From contig JADZBH010000028.1 in the NCBI GenBank assembly GCA_020852175.1, positions 1-64,000 on the forward strand: a DNA stretch of 64,000 bases. Reading direction: 5' to 3'. A program made the position numbers and the translations under genes. Below the pieces are notes generated by a model, which was given only the letters and a program-made list of their open reading frames with translations, searched no databases and was not told the origin of the DNA. Positions 47,475 to 56,640 of the stretch are shown here, piece after piece (the first letter of the stretch is position 1; every line of letters starts with the position of its first letter). The DNA comes from Bryobacterales bacterium (GTDB lineage: Bacteria; Acidobacteriota; Terriglobia; Bryobacterales; Bryobacteraceae).

Positions 47475-48962
47475 GTGCTAGCCTCCAGTTTTCCCATCTC
47501 CACCATGCGCACAGCCGACCTGGCAGTCATCCTTCTCTATCTCATCGGCATCACCTGGTTCGGCGCCCGCTTCAAGGAATCGCAAAAATCCCTGAAAGAT
47601 TACTTTCTCGGAGGCAGGACCACACCCTGGTGGGCCATCGGCTTTTCCATTGTTTCCGCGGAAACCTCGACGCTTACCGTCATCGGCACGCCGGCGCTCT
47701 CCTTCAACGGTAACTTCGGCTTTCTCCAGGTGGTATTCGGCTACCTGCTGGCCCGCCTGGTGATCTCCGCGCTTCTGCTGCCCCACTATTTCCGCGGCGA
47801 AATGTTCACCGCTTACGAGCTGATGCAGCGCCGCTTCGGACCGAATATCCGGAAGTTCACCGCAGGCGCCTTCCTGGTTCTGCGAGCCCTGGCCGAAGGC
47901 GTCCGCGTCTTCGCCATTTCCATCGTCATCTCGATCATCCTTGGCACGGGCGAAGCCCTCAGCATCGCCCTCATCGTGGCGCTCACGATTTTTTACACAT
48001 TTGAAGGCGGCATGACGGCCGTCATCTGGACCGACGTCATCCAGATGGTCCTCTACGTCGGCGGGGCCATCCTGAGCTTCTTCGTCATTCTCGGCAAGAT
48101 TCCCGGCGGATGGGACCATGTGATGGCAGTGGCCGAACCGCTGGGCAAGCTCACCGTCTTCGATTTCCGTTTTTCCCCTTCGATGGAATTTTTCTCACGA
48201 ACCTATAATTTCTGGGCGGGCATCATCGGCGGCTGCTTTCTCACCACGGCCTCGCACGGCACCGAACAACTCATGGTGCAGCGGCTGCTGTCGGCACGCA
48301 ACGAAGGCGAATCACGGCTGGCGCTGTTCGCCAGTTGGGCCGTGATTTTCTTCCAGTTCACCCTGTTTCTGGCCATCGGTCTGCTGCTGTTCGTGTACTA
48401 CCAGGACAACGGGCTGCCAGCCCCGGCCAAGCCGGACCGCATCTACCCGGAATTCATCTGGAATAACCTGCCGCCCGGCATCGCCGGTCTGGTGACGGCC
48501 GCCATTCTGGCCGCCGCCATGTCGAACCTCTCGGCGGCCCTGAACTCGCTGGCCTCCACCACCGTGATGGATTTTTACAAGCCGCTCGCCGAAGCCCGCG
48601 GCCAGCATCGCACCGACACGCAGTGGCTGGCCATCGCCCGCCGTTCCACTTTGTTCTGGGGCGCCGCCCTGTTTGCCATCGCCCTGCTGGCGCAACAGGT
48701 TTCCAGCGTGCTCGAAGCCGGGCTGGGAATCGCCAGCGTGGTGTACGGCGCGTTGCTGGGCGCCTTCCTGCTGGGCATCCTCACGAACCGCGTGGGTGAG
48801 CGCGCCGCCATCGCCGGCATGGCCGCCTCGCTGCTGGCCATGCTCTTTGTACGCCTGGCCACGCCGGTCGCCTGGACCTGGTACGTCCTGACGGGAACCT
48901 GCGTCACCTTCTTCACCGCCCTGGCCGTCTCTTATCTCTTTCCGCAAAGGAACAACGCGTGA
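47475..48962 (+). CDS. Sodium:solute symporter family protein
   Basis: 495 aa; TADLAVILLYLIGITWFGARFKESQKSLKDYFLGGRTTPWWAIGFSIVSAETSTLTVIGTP; many TM segments. Confidence 0.92.
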   Translation: MLASSFPISTMRTADLAVILLYLIGITWFGARFKESQKSLKDYFLGGRTTPWWAIGFSIVSAETSTLTVIGTPALSFNGNFGFLQVVFGYLLARLVISALLLPHYFRGEMFTAYELMQRRFGPNIRKFTAGAFLVLRALAEGVRVFAISIVISIILGTGEALSIALIVALTIFYTFEGGMTAVIWTDVIQMVLYVGGAILSFFVILGKIPGGWDHVMAVAEPLGKLTVFDFRFSPSMEFFSRTYNFWAGIIGGCFLTTASHGTEQLMVQRLLSARNEGESRLALFASWAVIFFQFTLFLAIGLLLFVYYQDNGLPAPAKPDRIYPEFIWNNLPPGIAGLVTAAILAAAMSNLSAALNSLASTTVMDFYKPLAEARGQHRTDTQWLAIARRSTLFWGAALFAIALLAQQVSSVLEAGLGIASVVYGALLGAFLLGILTNRVGERAAIAGMAASLLAMLFVRLATPVAWTWYVLTGTCVTFFTALAVSYLFPQRNNA

Positions 48963-50338
48963 CCGGAACCTTCACTTCGTCCTCCGCCCCCCAACTGGAA
49001 CGCGCCCTCGGCCTGTGGGGCGCCGTCTCCATCGTTGTCGGCACCGTCATCGGCTCGGGCATCTTTCTGGTGCCGAAAACCATGGTGCTGCGAACAGGCT
49101 CCCCGGAGATGGTGTTCGCCGTCTGGATTTTCGGCGGTCTGCTGACTCTGGCCGGCGCGCTCACTTATGCCGAACTGGCCGGCATGTACAACGAGTCGGG
49201 GGGCGAATACGTCTACCTGCGCGAAGCCTACGGCCCCCTGTTCGGCTTCCTGTATGGATGGACGCAGATGTGGGTGGCCAAGGCCGGTTCCATCGCCACC
49301 CTGGCCACGGCATTCTTCTATTACCTGGCCAATTTTCAGCCCAACCTTCAGACCGTGTTCACGCACCTGCCTATCCCTCTCGGCCCCAACTGGACGCCGC
49401 TCGAGGTCAGCTACGGACAGTTGCTGGCCATGGCCATCACCATGGGTTTGGGCATTCTGAACTACTTCGGCGTCCGGGTGGGCGGAGGCGTGCAGGTGGC
49501 CGTCACGGCTCTAAAGGTGCTCCTCATCGCCATCATCATCGTGGTCGGCCTCGCCGCGCCCCAGGGCTCGGTCTCGAACCTCACTTCGTCCATTCCCGCC
49601 TCCGGCGGCGTCGCGGCCTTCTTTGCCGCCCTGGTGGCCGCGCTCTGGGCCTACGACGGCTGGAACAACGTCACCATGGTGGCCGGCGAAATCCGCGATC
49701 CGCAACGGAACCTGCCCCGCGCTCTCACCTTCGGCACTCTCGCGGTGGTTGGGATCTACCTGCTCACCAACCTCGCCTATTTTTACGTTCTGCCCGCCGC
49801 CGACGTGGCGGCCAGCGACCGTGTCGCCGCCACCATGATGGACCGCATTCTCGGCCCTTCCGGCGCCGCCGCCGTCAGCGTCGCGGCCATGATCTCCATC
49901 TTCGCCGCCCTGAACGGCTCCATTCTGTCGGGCTCGCGCGTACCCTACGCCATGGCCTGCGACGGCCTGTTCTTCCGCAAAGCGGCCACGGTGCACCCGG
50001 AATACCGCACGCCCTCGGTGTCCATCCTGCTGCTCAGCTCCTGGTCGGCTCTGCTCGTGCTCAGCGGCCGCTACGACCAGCTTTTCACCTACGTCATCTT
50101 CGCCAGTTGGATCTTATATGCCATGGCCACGGCGTCGGTGATCGTGCTGCGGCGGAAACGGCCCGATCTGCCCCGCCCTTACCGCACGCTCGGCTATCCG
50201 GTGGTGCCGGTTCTGTTCGTACTCGTGGCGGGCGCGCTCATCCTGTCCACTTTGCGCGACTCGCCGCGTGAATCCATGCTCGGGCTGGGGCTGATTTTCG
50301 CCGGATTGCCCTTTTATTTTTACTGGAAGAGACGCTAA
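48959..50338 (+). CDS. APC-family amino acid permease
   Basis: 459 aa; ALGLWGAVSIVVGTVIGSGIFLVP; AYDGWNNVTMVAGEIRDPQRNLPRAL; overlaps the upstream stop. Confidence 0.93.
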   Translation: MTGTFTSSSAPQLERALGLWGAVSIVVGTVIGSGIFLVPKTMVLRTGSPEMVFAVWIFGGLLTLAGALTYAELAGMYNESGGEYVYLREAYGPLFGFLYGWTQMWVAKAGSIATLATAFFYYLANFQPNLQTVFTHLPIPLGPNWTPLEVSYGQLLAMAITMGLGILNYFGVRVGGGVQVAVTALKVLLIAIIIVVGLAAPQGSVSNLTSSIPASGGVAAFFAALVAALWAYDGWNNVTMVAGEIRDPQRNLPRALTFGTLAVVGIYLLTNLAYFYVLPAADVAASDRVAATMMDRILGPSGAAAVSVAAMISIFAALNGSILSGSRVPYAMACDGLFFRKAATVHPEYRTPSVSILLLSSWSALLVLSGRYDQLFTYVIFASWILYAMATASVIVLRRKRPDLPRPYRTLGYPVVPVLFVLVAGALILSTLRDSPRESMLGLGLIFAGLPFYFYWKRR

Positions 50339-50598
50339 TTTCCCTGGATTCGCCGCAGGGGGGCACGCCGGGGACACACGCTAACGTGATGTTTCCAAAG
50401 GAGATCCTCCCCTGGCAGCGTTCGTTGCCGGCCGGATTTCCCGGCCCGGCGCCCGCCCGAAACTCATCCCGCGCCGTCGCTCTCGGGTAAACCGCACGGG
50501 AATATCCCTCCACCGCGAACCCTTCGGTTCCGGATTCACGGTGTTGTGGTTTTTCTCAAGCAGAATCAACATCTGTTCCAAAAACAGAACAACAGCGC

Positions 50599-50627
50599 TT
50601 GAAACGGTAACAAAGATGAAGTATAAA
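50599..50627 (+). promoter_or_regulatory. Sigma70-type promoter
   Basis: TTGAAA (50599-50604), 17-bp spacer, TATAAA (50622-50627); gene start at 50716. Confidence 0.65.
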
Positions 50628-50658
50628 ATTGAGAGAAGGCACAACGAATTTAGGCCAT

Positions 50659-50678
50659 CCGTTCCATTAACGGAACGG
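50659..50678 (+). promoter_or_regulatory. Leader inverted repeat / hairpin
   Basis: CCGTTCC-ATTAAC-GGAACGG in the predicted 5' leader of the 63-aa protein gene. Confidence 0.45.
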
Positions 50679-50715
50679 GAGGGAGACCGAAATTCGGATC
50701 CTGAGGAGATCACAC

Positions 50716-50907
50716 ATGGACGTCACCAAAATGCTCGACGAATTACGCCAGGAACGCGAGCAACTTGAGGAAGCCATCATCACGCTGGAGCGTTTGGCCC
50801 AAGGTCGCGGGAAGCGGCGTGGACGGCCTCCGGCCTGGCTGGCGGAAGCACGCAAGCGGGAAGCCAAGGAAAAGGCCAAACTGGGCCTGGTCAAGGCCGC
50901 TAACTGA
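50716..50907 (+). CDS. Small basic protein with AT-hook-like motif
   Basis: 63 aa MDVTKMLDELRQEREQLEEAIITLERLAQGRGKRRGRPPAWLAEARKREAKEKAKLGLVKAAN; GAGGAG Shine-Dalgarno; consensus promoter upstream. Confidence 0.75.
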   Translation: MDVTKMLDELRQEREQLEEAIITLERLAQGRGKRRGRPPAWLAEARKREAKEKAKLGLVKAAN

Positions 50908-50929
50908 GGGGAACGCCGGTTCCTTTCTC

Positions 50930-53275
50930 CTAATATAAGAGGTACTTGGCCCGGCGCTCCAGAAACGCCTTGATCCGGGCCTCGTTCCGCTCCTGAATCA
51001 GGCGCGGGTCCATTCCCTTCTGCAGATCCTCCATGTCGCGGCGGCTGCCGATGAGTTTGGAGTTGTCCAGGAAACGCAGCCTGTCCGGATACATGCGTTG
51101 CAGCGTACCGGCGATCTCCAAACCCAGACGCGCGGTGTTCAACTGTTCGCGGTCGGTAATCAGGAATCGCACGCCCTGTACGGGAATTCCTTCCAAATTG
51201 GAGCTGGCGGGTTTGAACGACACGGGGTAAAACCGCACGCCGGGAATGTGGCGGGCATTCAGCGCCACGGCGAACGCGGAGCCGTCGATCCAATCGGCGC
51301 CCACCCATTCAAAGGGTGCGTCGGTTCCCCGCCCCACTGTGTAATTGCGCGAATATTCCAGCAGGGCAACGGCCGGATAGAGGGTTGCCGCGTTCATTCC
51401 GCGAATATTGGGGGACAGGTTCACCCAGGGCAGTCCGGTTTCATCGAACCAGTCTCCCCGCTGCCAGCCTTGCATTTTCACGACGGTCAACTGGAATGTC
51501 CAGCCCTTTTCGGCGCGTACCATCGCCGCCAGCTCGCCCACCGTCATGCCGTGCCGCACCGGAACGTCGAGACAGCCCACGAAGCTGGCGAACTCAGGAT
51601 CCAGCATGGGACCCTCCACGCGCACGCCCGTGATGGGATTCGGACGGTCCAGCACGAACAGCGGCATCCCCGATTTCTGGGCCAGCTCCATCACGTTATA
51701 TAAGGTGCAGGTGTAGGTGTAGAAACGCGCGCCAATGTCCTGAATGTCGAATACGAGGGCATCGACGCCGTGCAGCATCTCCGATGTGGGCGCGCGCCGC
51801 TCGCCTTCATAGAGGCTGTAGATGGGCAGTCCCGTGGCTGAATCACGCATACTCTTCACGTTTTCGTGGTCGGCAACGCCGGCAAAGCCGTGTTCCGGAC
51901 TGAACAGCGTGGTCAGTTGGACGCCGGCTTCAATCATGCGGTCCACGTTGCGGCGTCCGGCGCGGTCGATGCCCGTGTGGTTGGTGATGAGAGCGACGTT
52001 GCGGCCGCCCATGCTGGCGAACTGCTGGTCCACCATCACGTCGAGGCCCGTCTTCACGGCGCCGTTCCGGTTCACCTTGCGCGTCACCGCCGTCATGGCC
52101 TCGTTGTAACCGGTCAGCAGCACCTCCTGCGCCGTGATGCCCGCGTGCGCAGCGACGATCGTGGCCACGCGGCTGCGCAGCGGCGACAGGTTAATGCCCG
52201 CGTGCGGATGCACGGAGTTGGCCAGCAGGATCACATAGGTTTTCGACCGCGGGTCCATCCAGAGCGAGGTGCCGGTGAAGCCGGTGTGGCCGAACGAGCC
52301 GATGGGGAACAATTCGCCGCGGTTGGAGGAGTAGCGGCTGTCGATATCCCAGCCCAGACCGCGTATCTCGGTGCGGTCCGGCGGCGAGTTGGGCTCGGTG
52401 AACTTGGCGATGGTGGCCGCCTGGAAAATCCGCCGTCCGTTGGGGGCCACGCCCCCGTCCAGCATCATCGTGGCGAACCGGGAGAGATCCTCGGCCGTGG
52501 TGAACAGCCCGGCGTGCCCTGCGATGCCGCCCATGAAGCGAGCCGTAGGATCGTGCACCACGCCGCGCAGCGGTTCGGTCTGCCCTTTCATCACCTCGGT
52601 GGGGGCGATGCGGGAGCGCCATGCGGCAGGCGGCTGGAAGCGGGTCGTGGCCATACCGGCGGGCTCGAATACTTCGGCGCGAACGAACTCCGGCAGCGAA
52701 CGCCCCGACACCACGCGAACGATTTCGCCAAGAAGCAGGAAATTGATATCCGAGTAGATGAACCGCTGCCCGGGATCGGCCACGGGCTGGTCCACGAGCG
52801 CCTTGCCGATGCCCGTCTCATACCCGGACCAGGACGGCTCCAGGTCCACGTCCGGCCGGAGTCCGGAATAGTGCGTCATCAACTGCCGCACGGTGATCGC
52901 GCTCTTGCCGCCTTGAAAACCAGGCAGGTAGGAGGTCACCGGGTCATTCAGCCGAACCCGGCCCTGTTCAAACAGGCGCATGAGGGCCGAGGTGGTCGCC
53001 ACCACCTTGGTCAGCGAGGCCGCATCGAAGATGGTGTCCATGGTCATCGGCTCCACGGCCGGCACGATGGCCCGGTTGCCGTAGGCGGCGCGATGCAGAA
53101 TCCGTCCCGGATGGCCGGCCCAACAAACAGCGCCGGGAATCTGGTGCGATGCGATGGCTTCGCCCACCACGCGGTCCAGATCCACGGATCCCGCGAAGCG
53201 TTCCTGCGTCTGCGCCTGTGCCGCGCATAAGGCAAGCGCCAGCACCCCCCCACACCTGGTCACCGCGAATGTCAT
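50930..53275 (-). CDS. Beta-lactamase-family serine hydrolase fused to DUF1343/NamZ (GH171-like) domain
   Basis: 781 aa; SLTK and YSDINF motifs in the N-terminal half; C-terminal half TGLDVMVDQQFASMGGRNVALITNHTGIDRAGRRNVDRMIEAGVQLTTLFSPEHGFAG. Confidence 0.88.
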   Translation of the reverse strand: MTFAVTRCGGVLALALCAAQAQTQERFAGSVDLDRVVGEAIASHQIPGAVCWAGHPGRILHRAAYGNRAIVPAVEPMTMDTIFDAASLTKVVATTSALMRLFEQGRVRLNDPVTSYLPGFQGGKSAITVRQLMTHYSGLRPDVDLEPSWSGYETGIGKALVDQPVADPGQRFIYSDINFLLLGEIVRVVSGRSLPEFVRAEVFEPAGMATTRFQPPAAWRSRIAPTEVMKGQTEPLRGVVHDPTARFMGGIAGHAGLFTTAEDLSRFATMMLDGGVAPNGRRIFQAATIAKFTEPNSPPDRTEIRGLGWDIDSRYSSNRGELFPIGSFGHTGFTGTSLWMDPRSKTYVILLANSVHPHAGINLSPLRSRVATIVAAHAGITAQEVLLTGYNEAMTAVTRKVNRNGAVKTGLDVMVDQQFASMGGRNVALITNHTGIDRAGRRNVDRMIEAGVQLTTLFSPEHGFAGVADHENVKSMRDSATGLPIYSLYEGERRAPTSEMLHGVDALVFDIQDIGARFYTYTCTLYNVMELAQKSGMPLFVLDRPNPITGVRVEGPMLDPEFASFVGCLDVPVRHGMTVGELAAMVRAEKGWTFQLTVVKMQGWQRGDWFDETGLPWVNLSPNIRGMNAATLYPAVALLEYSRNYTVGRGTDAPFEWVGADWIDGSAFAVALNARHIPGVRFYPVSFKPASSNLEGIPVQGVRFLITDREQLNTARLGLEIAGTLQRMYPDRLRFLDNSKLIGSRRDMEDLQKGMDPRLIQERNEARIKAFLERRAKYLLY

Positions 53276-53574
53276 GCGAGCATTTTCCTTGCGATCTTCT
53301 CCAGCTTCCCGGCCAGTTCCACGTCGAGCACCGTCACGCCGCCCGCATCGTGCGTCGACAGGTCCACCATCACCTGGCTATACACGTTCGTCCATTCCGG
53401 ATGGTGGTTCATCACCTGTATCACGATCGCCGCGGTGGCCATGAAGCCGAAGGCATGCACGAAGTCGGCGAACCGGTATGTCCTATGCAGCTTTCCCTCC
53501 ACATACGACCAGCCCGGCAGTTCGCCGAGCGCCTCTGCGATCTCTTCTGGTTGCAATAGCGTAGGTCTGTCCAT
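53272..53574 (-). CDS. phhB: 4a-hydroxytetrahydrobiopterin dehydratase
   Basis: 100 aa; WSYVEGKLHRTYRFADFVHAFGFMATAAIVIQVMNHHPEWTNVYSQVMVDLSTHDAGGVT. Confidence 0.93.
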   Translation of the reverse strand: MDRPTLLQPEEIAEALGELPGWSYVEGKLHRTYRFADFVHAFGFMATAAIVIQVMNHHPEWTNVYSQVMVDLSTHDAGGVTVLDVELAGKLEKIARKMLA

Positions 53575-53645
53575 CGAACTATTCCTAAATCACGCGGAAC
53601 CCGCGCGCCACCTGGCTCAGCCAACAACAAAATTTTCGAAAATAA

Positions 53646-54287
53646 TCACGCTTCGCCCGTTAACGGCACTAGCGCACCCGACATATCCCGCCCGGCAGGC
53701 GACGCCATCCATAACAAAAGAGAGGCGATATGCTCTGGCTTCACCCAGCGTGCCGGATCGGCGTCGGGCATGGCGGCCCGGTTGGCCGGCGTGTCGATCG
53801 TCGAGGGAAGCACGGCGTTCACCGTGATGCCCGTTCCGGACAACTCGGCCGCGGCGCACTGCACCAGGGCGTGCAGCGCGGCTTTGGACACCGCGTAGGG
53901 AGTCAACCCCGGGCTTGGCTCCAGGCCCGCCTTGGATCCGATCACCACGATGGCCCCGCCGCAGTTGGCCGTGAGCGCCGCCACGGACGAGCGCATCACA
54001 TACAGCGCGGATTGAAAGTTGAGCGTCCACATCCGGGCCCAGGAGTCATCGCCGGCTTCGGCCATGGAGCCGAGCGTGAAACCTCCCACCAGGTGGATCA
54101 TGGCGTCCAGTCCGCCCAATTTCGCCACGGCGGCGTCCACCGCGGCACGCGCCGTATCCGGCCGGCTCAGGTCGGCGCCGGAGCCGCGGTCCAGACCCGC
54201 GACATCCCATCCGGCCTCGGCGAACGCCTTGCTGACCACGACGCCCAAACCACCCGATGCACCCGTAATGATCGCTCGTCGGCTCAT
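53646..54287 (-). CDS. SDR-family oxidoreductase
   Basis: MSRRAIITGASGGLGVVVSKAFAEAGWDVAGLDRG; PYAVSKAALHALVQ (YxxxK). ATG at 54287. Confidence 0.88.
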   Translation of the reverse strand: MSRRAIITGASGGLGVVVSKAFAEAGWDVAGLDRGSGADLSRPDTARAAVDAAVAKLGGLDAMIHLVGGFTLGSMAEAGDDSWARMWTLNFQSALYVMRSSVAALTANCGGAIVVIGSKAGLEPSPGLTPYAVSKAALHALVQCAAAELSGTGITVNAVLPSTIDTPANRAAMPDADPARWVKPEHIASLLLWMASPAGRDMSGALVPLTGEA

Positions 54288-54376
54288 GTAGGTAGTGTAT
54301 CCGCTTGCGGAGGCCGCCCGGCGCGGTGTCCGCCCATCCGCGGCCAGGGCGGCAAGCCGCGTTATGCTGGTCATTC

Positions 54377-55696
54377 ATGCCCAACTCCCTGCCCCGCCTG
54401 CGAATGGATCTGGACTTCATGCCAAGCCCCGATCCCGAGCGGCCCGGCCTGCTCATTCGCGATCCCTTTCAGTACTCCGACGTGATGCTGATCGTGCCTC
54501 CTCCGATGGTGCCGCTGCTGGAGATGTTCGACGGCCAGACCACCACGAACGACCTGCGCGAGATGCTGATGCGCATGTCCGGAGACCCTAATGTCGATTC
54601 CCTGGAAACGAGCTTCCTGGGCACGCTCAGTTCATCGGGATTTCTTGAGGACGAGGTGTTCGAGAGCAAGCGCGAGGCGCGTCACAAGGCCTTCGCCGAG
54701 GCCTCCGTCCGCGTGGCCTCGCATGCCGGCACGGCTTACCCCGCCACCAAGGAGGAAGCGCAGTTAGTCTTCTCCGAATACATGCGCGGCGACGAACCCT
54801 ATGTGGACAGCAACCTGGTTGCCATTGCCGCGCCGCATGTCAGCCCGTTCGGCGGCGTGGACTGCTACCGGGCCGCCTACCGCGCCCTGCGCCCCGAGCA
54901 TCGCGAGCGCACCTTCGTCATTCTGGGCACCTCGCACTACGGCGAACCGAATCGCTTCGGCCTGACACGCAAGAACTTCGTGACTCCCTTCGGAGATGCC
55001 GTGACCGACACCGCCCTGGTGGACGAACTGGCCGCCGCCGCGCCCGGCGCCATCGAGATGGAGGATTACTGTCACGCCACCGAACACAGCATCGAGTTTC
55101 AGGTAGCCTTTCTGCAGCACACCCTCGATGGGCCAGGGCGCTCCAGTTCCCTGCTCGCCGCCGATGGCCGTCCCATGATGACGGGCGGACTGCTCGGTCC
55201 GGACGGCCGGCCGCTGACGGCCAGCTCGCGAGGCCACCAGGTGAAGATTCTGCCCATTCTCTGCGGCGCCTACGCTCACAGCATTTATGAGGGCGGCTTG
55301 CCGGAGGACGACGAGAACGTCGCCCGCTTTATTGGCGCGCTCGGAGAGATGGCCGCCCGCCGCGCGCGCGACCTCGTCTTCATTCTGGGCGTTGACATGG
55401 CCCACATGGGCGTACGCTACGGCGATCAGATCACGGCCCTGGCCGGCGCCCCGGAGATGCAGGAGGTGGAACAGCGCGACCAGGCGCGCATCGCCGCCTT
55501 GAACGCGGGCGACTCCCGCGGCTTCTGGGACCTGGTCCAACAAAATCAGGACGACCTGAAGTGGTGCGGCGCCTCGCCCTTCTACACCTTCACGAAGGCC
55601 GTGCCGGGGGCTCGCGGCGCGTTACGCCGTTATGGCCAGTGGAATATCGACGAAGCCAGTGTAGTCAGCTTTGCCGGAATGACCTTCACCGCCTGA
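54377..55696 (+). CDS. AmmeMemoRadiSam system protein B (MEMO1 family) with N-terminal PqqD-like domain
   Basis: IAAPHVSPFGGVDCYRAAYRAL, FVILGTSHYGEPNRFGLTRKNFVTPFG, DYCHATEHSIEFQVAFLQH, KILPILCGAY. Confidence 0.85.
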   Translation: MPNSLPRLRMDLDFMPSPDPERPGLLIRDPFQYSDVMLIVPPPMVPLLEMFDGQTTTNDLREMLMRMSGDPNVDSLETSFLGTLSSSGFLEDEVFESKREARHKAFAEASVRVASHAGTAYPATKEEAQLVFSEYMRGDEPYVDSNLVAIAAPHVSPFGGVDCYRAAYRALRPEHRERTFVILGTSHYGEPNRFGLTRKNFVTPFGDAVTDTALVDELAAAAPGAIEMEDYCHATEHSIEFQVAFLQHTLDGPGRSSSLLAADGRPMMTGGLLGPDGRPLTASSRGHQVKILPILCGAYAHSIYEGGLPEDDENVARFIGALGEMAARRARDLVFILGVDMAHMGVRYGDQITALAGAPEMQEVEQRDQARIAALNAGDSRGFWDLVQQNQDDLKWCGASPFYTFTKAVPGARGALRRYGQWNIDEASVVSFAGMTFTA

Positions 55697-55748
55697 GCGG
55701 CGGAGGGGCTGGCATGACCTTCACCGCCTGAGCGGCGGCGGAGTTGCA
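55679..55748 (+). repeat. Imperfect 35-bp tandem duplication spanning the stop codon
   Basis: ATGACCTTCACCGCCTGAGCGGCGG is identical at 55679 and 55714; a degenerate third ACGACCTTTACCGCC follows at about 55749. Confidence 0.8.
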
Positions 55749-55822
55749 ACGACCTTTACCGCCCCGGGCCGCCTGAGCGCGCCAGGACCGTTCCGCCTCC
55801 GGCCCTGACTCTGTTACCCTCG

Positions 55823-56638
55823 ATGGTTGATCCCCTCGCGGAGGTTTCCATTCTGAAGGTTTGCGTTCTGGCCACCAGCAGTTCGGGCAACTGCACGTTC
55901 ATCGGAACGGGCGCCACGCGCATCCTGATCGACGCCGGACTGAGCGCGCGCGAAACCGCCACGCGCCTGGAAGCCATCGGCGAACGCCTCGATTCGATTG
56001 ACGCCATCGTCGTCACGCACGAACACAGCGATCACGTCTGCGGGCTGCCCGTGCTGCTGAAAAAACTCGGCGTGCCGGTCTACATCAGCGAACTCACCGC
56101 GCGCCAGATCGACTGGAGCGAGGCCGAATCCAAACGCCGCGGCCCGGCCGCCGTACGCACCTTTCCCGCCGGCACGGGCTTCGCCATCGGCGAATTCCAC
56201 GTGCAGAGCTTTTCCATTCCCCACGACGCCATCGACGCCTGCGGCTTCACCGTGGCCTCGGCGGCGCTGAAAGTGGGCTTGGCCATGGACCTGGGCTATG
56301 TTCCCGAGAATGTCCGCTATCAACTGGACGGCTGCGAACTCGTGGTTCTCGAGTCGAACCACGATCTGGACATGCTCAAGGTCGGCCCCTACCCGTGGGC
56401 TCTCAAGCAGCGCGTGATGGGGCGCCGCGGCCACCTGTCCAACGACACCGCCGCCGAATACCTGCTGGAGTCCTTCGACGCCCGTACGGGTACGCTCGTG
56501 CTGGGTCATCTGAGCGAGCAGAACAACCATCCCGAAATCGCCCGCATGGCCGCGCAGGCCGCCATCGAGCGGCGCTCGCTGCGCACCCGGCTCACGGTCA
56601 TCGAGCCACGCAAACAAAGCGAGGTCTTTACTTTTTAG
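55823..56638 (+). CDS. MBL-fold metallo-hydrolase (YycJ-like)
   Basis: [101 protein letters not shown]. Confidence 0.92.
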   Translation: MVDPLAEVSILKVCVLATSSSGNCTFIGTGATRILIDAGLSARETATRLEAIGERLDSIDAIVVTHEHSDHVCGLPVLLKKLGVPVYISELTARQIDWSEAESKRRGPAAVRTFPAGTGFAIGEFHVQSFSIPHDAIDACGFTVASAALKVGLAMDLGYVPENVRYQLDGCELVVLESNHDLDMLKVGPYPWALKQRVMGRRGHLSNDTAAEYLLESFDARTGTLVLGHLSEQNNHPEIARMAAQAAIERRSLRTRLTVIEPRKQSEVFTF

Positions 56639-56640
56639 AC

